From assembly GCA_002433465.1 (NCBI GenBank), contig DJIE01000125.1:2835-12531 (forward strand): a stretch of 9,697 bases of DNA. Reading direction: 5' to 3'. The notes beneath the pieces were generated by a model. The model ran no database searches. It was not told the DNA's origin and saw only the letters and a program-made list of their open reading frames with translations. The DNA comes from Salinisphaera sp. UBA6602. Its GTDB lineage: Bacteria; Pseudomonadota; Gammaproteobacteria; Nevskiales; Salinisphaeraceae. Positions 6,514-9,697 of this stretch are shown here, in pieces (the stretch's first letter is position 1; the number at the start of each line of letters is the position of its first letter). The translations under genes were made by a program, and so were the position numbers.

Positions 6514-8406
6514 TCACATGGGGGCGGGGTTTTCCGGCGGCTGGGCGGCGACGCGCTTGCAGGAGTCGTCGCGCGATTCGGGCCGGGCAAGCAGAAACCC
6601 CTGACTGTATTCGCAGCCGAACGAGCGTATCCACTCGTGCTGGGCGCGGGTCTCCACGCCTTCGGCCACCACGCCCAGATCCTGGCCGTGGGCAAGATCG
6701 ACGATGCTGCGCACCAGCTCACGTGCAACCGCATCGTGCTCCAGACGCTGAACGACGCTCTTGTCGAGCTTGACCAGCGCCAGCGGCAGCCGGGTGAGAT
6801 AGGCAATGGACGAGTAGCCGGTGCCGAAGTCGTCCATGGCGATTCGAATACCGAGCGTGTTCAAACGGGCCATGGTCCGGGCCGCCACGTCGAAATCGGC
6901 AATCAGGCTGCGTTCGGTGAGTTCGAACACCATGCGCCGCCCGTCGATGCCGTGGCGTGCAAGTATGCCGGCAACACAGTCGTAGAAGTCGCTTTCATAG
7001 AATTCGCGGCCGGGAATATTGATCGCGATATAAGGCAGCGGCGACGGCACCTGTTGTGCCTGCCATTGCGCAATCTGCGCAGCGGCGGTACCCAGCGCGT
7101 GTTCTACCAGGGCACGGCTGAGATTGTGTTCGGCCTCGGCCAGCGGAATGAATTCGTCGGGGTAGATATCGCCGAGTTCGGCGTCGTGCCAGCGCGCGAG
7201 CAGTTCGAAGCCGGCAAGCGTATCGCCGCGGTTGCTGAACAGCGGCTGCCAATGGAAATCGATTCCGCCTTCCTGCAGCGCGGTCTCGAAAAGACGGCGG
7301 ATATGACGATCGCGCAGCAGCTGGCGATTGATCGTTTCGGAAAACAGCACCACGCCGCGCCCGATATCGGCGCGTCGGTGCGCCTGGCGCGCACGCGATA
7401 CCAGCTCGGCGGCGTGGCGCCCGTGGTCGCCGTGCACGGTAAGCCCGCCAACCACCCGAAACGCCACCTGGGCCGCACCGCCGCTGACCGCGCGGTTGGC
7501 ATGCTCCACCTGGCGCTCGCAGTCGGCGCGAACGGCTTCTATATCCTCTCGATCGGGCACGGCACCGACGAACTCGGTATCCGACAGCCTTGCGAGATAG
7601 CAAAAATCCGCAGCGCCCGCCTGGAGCGCCGCCAGCCAGTTCGCGACCGTGTTGCGTGCGACCTGCTCGCCGTAGGTCTGTTCGTAGTGGGCGAGGTTGA
7701 CGATATCCAGATGCAGGACCGCCGTGCCCTGGCCGCTGCGGGCGCGCGACATCAGCACATCGTCAAGGCGCTCGAGCGCGATCGTACGCGTAGCCACCGG
7801 CAGCGACGGGTCGCGGTCCATCAGCCGGGCAACGTGGCGGTCGTGGGCGGCGATACGGCGGTCGAGATCGAATTCGTGTTCGATCCAGTCTGCAATTTCC
7901 TTCAGCAGCGCATGATCGCGCTTATCGAACGTGCGCGATTTGAAGCCGGCCACGCAGATCGTGCCGATGGGGCGGCCCTTGGGCCCATGCAGGGGCATGC
8001 CGGCATAGCCGCGTATATGAGGAGCCCTGGCCACATAGGGCAGATGAGCGAAGCGCAGATCCCGACTCGCGTCTTCCACGAACAGCGGCTTGTCGTGGAC
8101 GATGGTGTAATCGCACACCGAGATACTGCGCGACGATTCCTTGATCTCGATACCGCAGGTGGACTTGAACCACTGGCGGTCGCCTTCCATGAGCGACATC
8201 AACGCGATGGGCATGTCCAGCAGCTCGGTAGCGAGCCGGGTGATCCGGTCGAAGCGCTCTTCGGGGCGGGTATTGAGCAGACCCAGTTCGAGCAGATCGG
8301 ACAGCCGGTCGCACTCACGTCGATCGGTGTCGACAGACACCGAGCTGTATCTTCCGGCCACGGGCTGCTGCAGCGGGCCGTCGCCGCCGGTCGTTTCGCT
8401 GGTCAC
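6514..8406 (-). CDS. GAF - degenerate GGDEF - EAL protein, probable cyclic-di-GMP phosphodiesterase
   Basis: The 630-residue protein has no membrane segment, so it is likely a cytoplasmic sensor. A GAF domain spans about 35-180 (F-D-R-I-T-R-L-A, Q-W-F-K-S, S-V-C-D-Y-T-I, G-Y-A-G-M-P-L and G-T-I-C-V). A GGDEF-like domain at about 205-355 reads S-D-T-E-F (275-279) where the active motif should be, so diguanylate cyclase activity is very unlikely. The EAL domain (about 365-610) keeps the catalytic set: Glu401 (in E-L-L rather than E-A-L), Asn463, Glu495 (E-L-T-E), Asp525 and Asp526 (D-D-F-G-T-G-Y-S-S), Lys546, Glu582 (A-E-G-V-E-T) and Gln602. It should hydrolyse cyclic-di-GMP to pGpG, with the GAF and GGDEF-like domains as inputs. 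Translation starts at a GTG at 8406 with an AAAGGA site eight bases upstream. A candidate promoter lies at 8455-8483, and the DUF2835 gene follows closely. Confidence 0.93.
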   Translation of the reverse strand: MTSETTGGDGPLQQPVAGRYSSVSVDTDRRECDRLSDLLELGLLNTRPEERFDRITRLATELLDMPIALMSLMEGDRQWFKSTCGIEIKESSRSISVCDYTIVHDKPLFVEDASRDLRFAHLPYVARAPHIRGYAGMPLHGPKGRPIGTICVAGFKSRTFDKRDHALLKEIADWIEHEFDLDRRIAAHDRHVARLMDRDPSLPVATRTIALERLDDVLMSRARSGQGTAVLHLDIVNLAHYEQTYGEQVARNTVANWLAALQAGAADFCYLARLSDTEFVGAVPDREDIEAVRADCERQVEHANRAVSGGAAQVAFRVVGGLTVHGDHGRHAAELVSRARQAHRRADIGRGVVLFSETINRQLLRDRHIRRLFETALQEGGIDFHWQPLFSNRGDTLAGFELLARWHDAELGDIYPDEFIPLAEAEHNLSRALVEHALGTAAAQIAQWQAQQVPSPLPYIAINIPGREFYESDFYDCVAGILARHGIDGRRMVFELTERSLIADFDVAARTMARLNTLGIRIAMDDFGTGYSSIAYLTRLPLALVKLDKSVVQRLEHDAVARELVRSIVDLAHGQDLGVVAEGVETRAQHEWIRSFGCEYSQGFLLARPESRDDSCKRVAAQPPENPAPM

Positions 8407-8454
8407 GTGGGCCGTCCTTTACCGCTCGCCTCGCCACATGCGCGTATCGTCACG

Positions 8455-8483
8455 GTTATCGCTCGGCCACGATTTTTTTTCAA
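8455..8483 (-). promoter_or_regulatory. Candidate sigma-70 promoter of the EAL-DUF2835 pair
   Basis: On the minus strand, TTGAAA (8483-8478, five of six matches) is followed by a 17-base spacer that begins with an A-run, then GATAAC (8460-8455, four of six). Transcription would start near 8448, leaving a leader of about 40 bases with the AAAGGA ribosome site near its end. The spacing, match quality and position all fit. Confidence 0.55.
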
Positions 8484-8507
8484 GCGCCACGTCGCATGGC
8501 GGCGCTT
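8482..8507. repeat. Inverted repeat AAGCGCC-N12-GGCGCTT overlapping the EAL promoter
   Basis: The two 7-base arms (8482-8488 and 8501-8507) are perfect complements separated by 12 bases. The left arm overlaps the -35 hexamer by two bases and the rest lies upstream of it, where an activator or repressor could bind. It is unlikely to be a terminator for yghU, because the minus-strand transcript would have an A-run, not a U-run, after the stem. Confidence 0.4.
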
Positions 8508-8644
8508 CCAATGCCCTGACCCGAGGCGACGAAAAGCCGCCGTCGCATCGGCCCAGGCCAGACCGTGGCGCGCTTGCAGGCACCCACAGCTTCGTGCCCG
8601 GCCTGCCCGGCTCGAACGGGACGAGCGCGACGGCAGCACGGCGC

Positions 8645-9520
8645 TCAATCCGCCGCGTCGAGCTTGTCCTGGGTACGGCGCTCGAAATCGCTGGCGTTGT
8701 GCCGCTCGCGAAGTTGTTCGTGCGGCTCACCCCAGACACGGTTGACCATACGCCCGCGCTGTACCGCGGCACGCGCATCGATTTCCTGTGCCCAGCGCTG
8801 AACGTTCTCGTATTCCTGAACCTGCAGGAATTCGCCCGCGTCGTAGAGGCGGCCGAGCGCGAGCGCGCCGTACCAGGGCCAGGTGGCAATATCGGCGATG
8901 CTGTATTCGCCGCCTGCCAGATACTGCGATTCGGCCAGACGCCGATCGAGCACGTCGAGCTGGCGTTTGACTTCCATGGTGAAACGATCGATCGGGTACT
9001 GCATCTTCTCGGGCGCATAGGCATAGAAGTGCCCGAAGCCGCCGCCCAGATAAGGCGCACTGCCCATCTGCCAGAACAACCAGTTCATCGCCTCGGTTCG
9101 CGCGCCGTGATCGCCGGGCAAAAACTCACCGAATTTTTCCGCCAGATAGAGCAAGATCGAGCCCGATTCGAACACCCGCGTGGGGTTGGCCGTGCTGTAG
9201 TCGACCATCACGGGGATCTTGGAGTTCGGGTTGATGGCCACATAGCCGCTGGAAAACTGCTCGCCTTCGCCGATATTGATCGGCCAGGCGTCGTATTCGG
9301 CCCCCTTGTGGCCGAGTTCGAGCAGCTCCTCGAACATCACCGTCGCCTTCACCCCGTTGGGCGTGGCCAGCGAATAAAGCTGGAAGTCGTGCTTGCCGAC
9401 CGACAGCTCCGCTTCGTGGGTGGGACCGGCGACCGGCCGGTTGATATTGGCGAACTTGCCGCCGCTGCCCTTCTCCCAGGTCCAGACTTTCGGCGGTGTG
9501 TAATGGTTGTTGTCGCTCAT
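8645..9520 (-). CDS. yghU: YghU-type glutathione S-transferase (disulfide-bond reductase, Nu class)
   Basis: The 291-residue protein matches E. coli YghU (about 288 residues) almost end to end. It has the unusual N-terminal extension (Y-x-P-x-K-V-W-T-W, then F-A-N-I-N-R-P-V-A-G-P-T-H-E). A thioredoxin-like domain follows with the T-P-N motif (53-55) in place of a catalytic Tyr or Ser, a cis-Pro in K-I-P-V-M (101-105) and the glutathione-binding E-S-G-S (118-121). The helical C-terminal domain carries F-G-H-F-Y-x-Y-A-P, G-E-Y-S-I-A-D and R-H-x-A-S-D-F-E. Known members bind two glutathione molecules per active site and act mainly as glutathione-dependent disulfide reductases, with some peroxidase activity, in the cytoplasm. 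ATG 9520 is chosen because it gives the YghU-like M-S-D-N-N start; an in-frame ATG at 9601 would add 27 residues unlike the family and lies upstream of the candidate promoter. The ribosome site is weak. Confidence 0.95.
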   Translation of the reverse strand: MSDNNHYTPPKVWTWEKGSGGKFANINRPVAGPTHEAELSVGKHDFQLYSLATPNGVKATVMFEELLELGHKGAEYDAWPINIGEGEQFSSGYVAINPNSKIPVMVDYSTANPTRVFESGSILLYLAEKFGEFLPGDHGARTEAMNWLFWQMGSAPYLGGGFGHFYAYAPEKMQYPIDRFTMEVKRQLDVLDRRLAESQYLAGGEYSIADIATWPWYGALALGRLYDAGEFLQVQEYENVQRWAQEIDARAAVQRGRMVNRVWGEPHEQLRERHNASDFERRTQDKLDAAD

Positions 9521-9539
9521 TGGCTGCGCGCTCTCGAAG

Positions 9540-9555
9540 ATCGTGTACGCACGAT
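9540..9555. promoter_or_regulatory. Inverted repeat ATCGTG-TACG-CACGAT over the yghU start site, candidate operator
   Basis: Two perfect 6-base arms flank a 4-base centre. The repeat overlaps the last two bases of the candidate -10 hexamer and covers the predicted transcription start near 9547, a classic repressor position. The regulator is not visible in the window. Confidence 0.4.
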
Positions 9556-9582
9556 TATCCGGCGGCCGGGCCTTCGCGTCGA
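9554..9582 (-). promoter_or_regulatory. Candidate sigma-70 promoter of yghU
   Basis: On the minus strand, TCGACG (9582-9577, four of six matches) is separated by 17 bases from GATAAT (9559-9554, five of six). Transcription would start about 27 bases before the yghU ATG at 9520. This supports the start at 9520, since the longer reading frame would begin upstream of the promoter. Confidence 0.5.
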
Positions 9583-9697
9583 ATCTAGGGAAGCTCTGCA
9601 CGACCTGTCACGGTCGCGCCGGCGTGCTTTGCGCGCGATTGACAGACAAGTGAGAGCGTAGCGTGCTTGCTGCACGGTAGCGAACACTGACGCTGTT

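Larger units (their letters stand above)
8407..8644. other. Non-coding gap between yghU and the EAL gene
   Basis: These 238 bp separate two minus-strand genes. They hold the ribosome site and a candidate promoter of the EAL gene, and a 7-base inverted repeat next to a run of eight T (8473-8480). The open frames crossing the gap are highly basic and show no family motif. I see no standard intrinsic terminator for yghU. Confidence 0.5.

Noticed and set aside
8473..8507. Hairpin with an adjacent T-run that could look like a terminator
   Set aside because: On the plus strand the T-run precedes the stem, and on the minus strand the stem is followed by A residues. Neither order gives an intrinsic terminator.
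6424..8745. A very long plus-strand open frame (about 770 codons) opposite the EAL gene
   Set aside because: It has no recognisable motif, a composition rich in His, Arg and Ala, and runs antisense to a gene with clear GAF and EAL motifs. Long stop-free antisense frames are expected in DNA this G+C-rich.
9639..9644. A perfect TTGACA on the plus strand near the right edge
   Set aside because: No acceptable -10 hexamer lies 15-19 bases downstream, so a rightward promoter cannot be supported.
8141..9661. A plus-strand open frame of about 500 codons opposite yghU and the start of the EAL gene
   Set aside because: It crosses two real genes and their intergenic promoter on the opposite strand and has no family-like segment; best explained as a compositional shadow.

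Overview
The window looks like chromosomal DNA from a G+C-rich gammaproteobacterium. The evidence is an RluE-type pseudouridine synthase, a YghU-type glutathione transferase and a DUF2835 protein, all best known from that class. Third codon positions are strongly G/C, and long stop-free antisense frames run through the real genes. The sodium-coupled TRAP transporter would suit a marine or saline habitat. The genus cannot be fixed from this sequence; a Salinisphaera-like lineage is only a guess. I see no insertion sequence, phage gene, CRISPR array, tRNA or rRNA.

Layout. (1) Positions 1-1850, minus strand: a tripartite TRAP transporter operon in the order dctP (binding protein), dctQ (small membrane subunit), dctM (large membrane subunit, cut by the left edge). 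dctQ and dctM overlap by ATGA. A strong hairpin fills the dctP-dctQ gap. (2) Positions 1851-2371: a divergent non-coding region of about 520 bp. Near the dctP side it holds a perfect 15-bp inverted repeat (TGAAAC-TTC-GTTTCA) lying over a weak minus-strand promoter, so it is a good operator candidate. (3) Positions 2372-5029, plus strand: a 663-residue protein that I cannot assign to a named family, then rluE. The C-terminal part of the 663-residue protein has a Q-G-x4-C ... G-x-H-A ... N-P ... W-G-Q-G pattern, which reads like a diverged papain-fold Cys-His-Asn site. (4) Positions 5041-6192, minus strand, convergent with rluE: an aldo/keto reductase carrying a twin-arginine export signal. (5) Positions 6265-8406, minus strand: a GAF / degenerate-GGDEF / EAL protein (probable cyclic-di-GMP phosphodiesterase) followed 15 bp later by a DUF2835 protein, with a plausible sigma-70 promoter upstream. 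(6) Positions 8645-9520, minus strand: yghU, with a promoter whose -10 edge and predicted start are covered by a 16-bp inverted repeat.

How the genes work together. The TRAP genes form one uptake system for an organic acid, and its binding protein resembles the TakP (2-oxoacid) type. The EAL and DUF2835 genes probably share a transcript. The other genes look like independent housekeeping, redox or signalling units. The least explained item is the 663-residue protein at 2372-4363.
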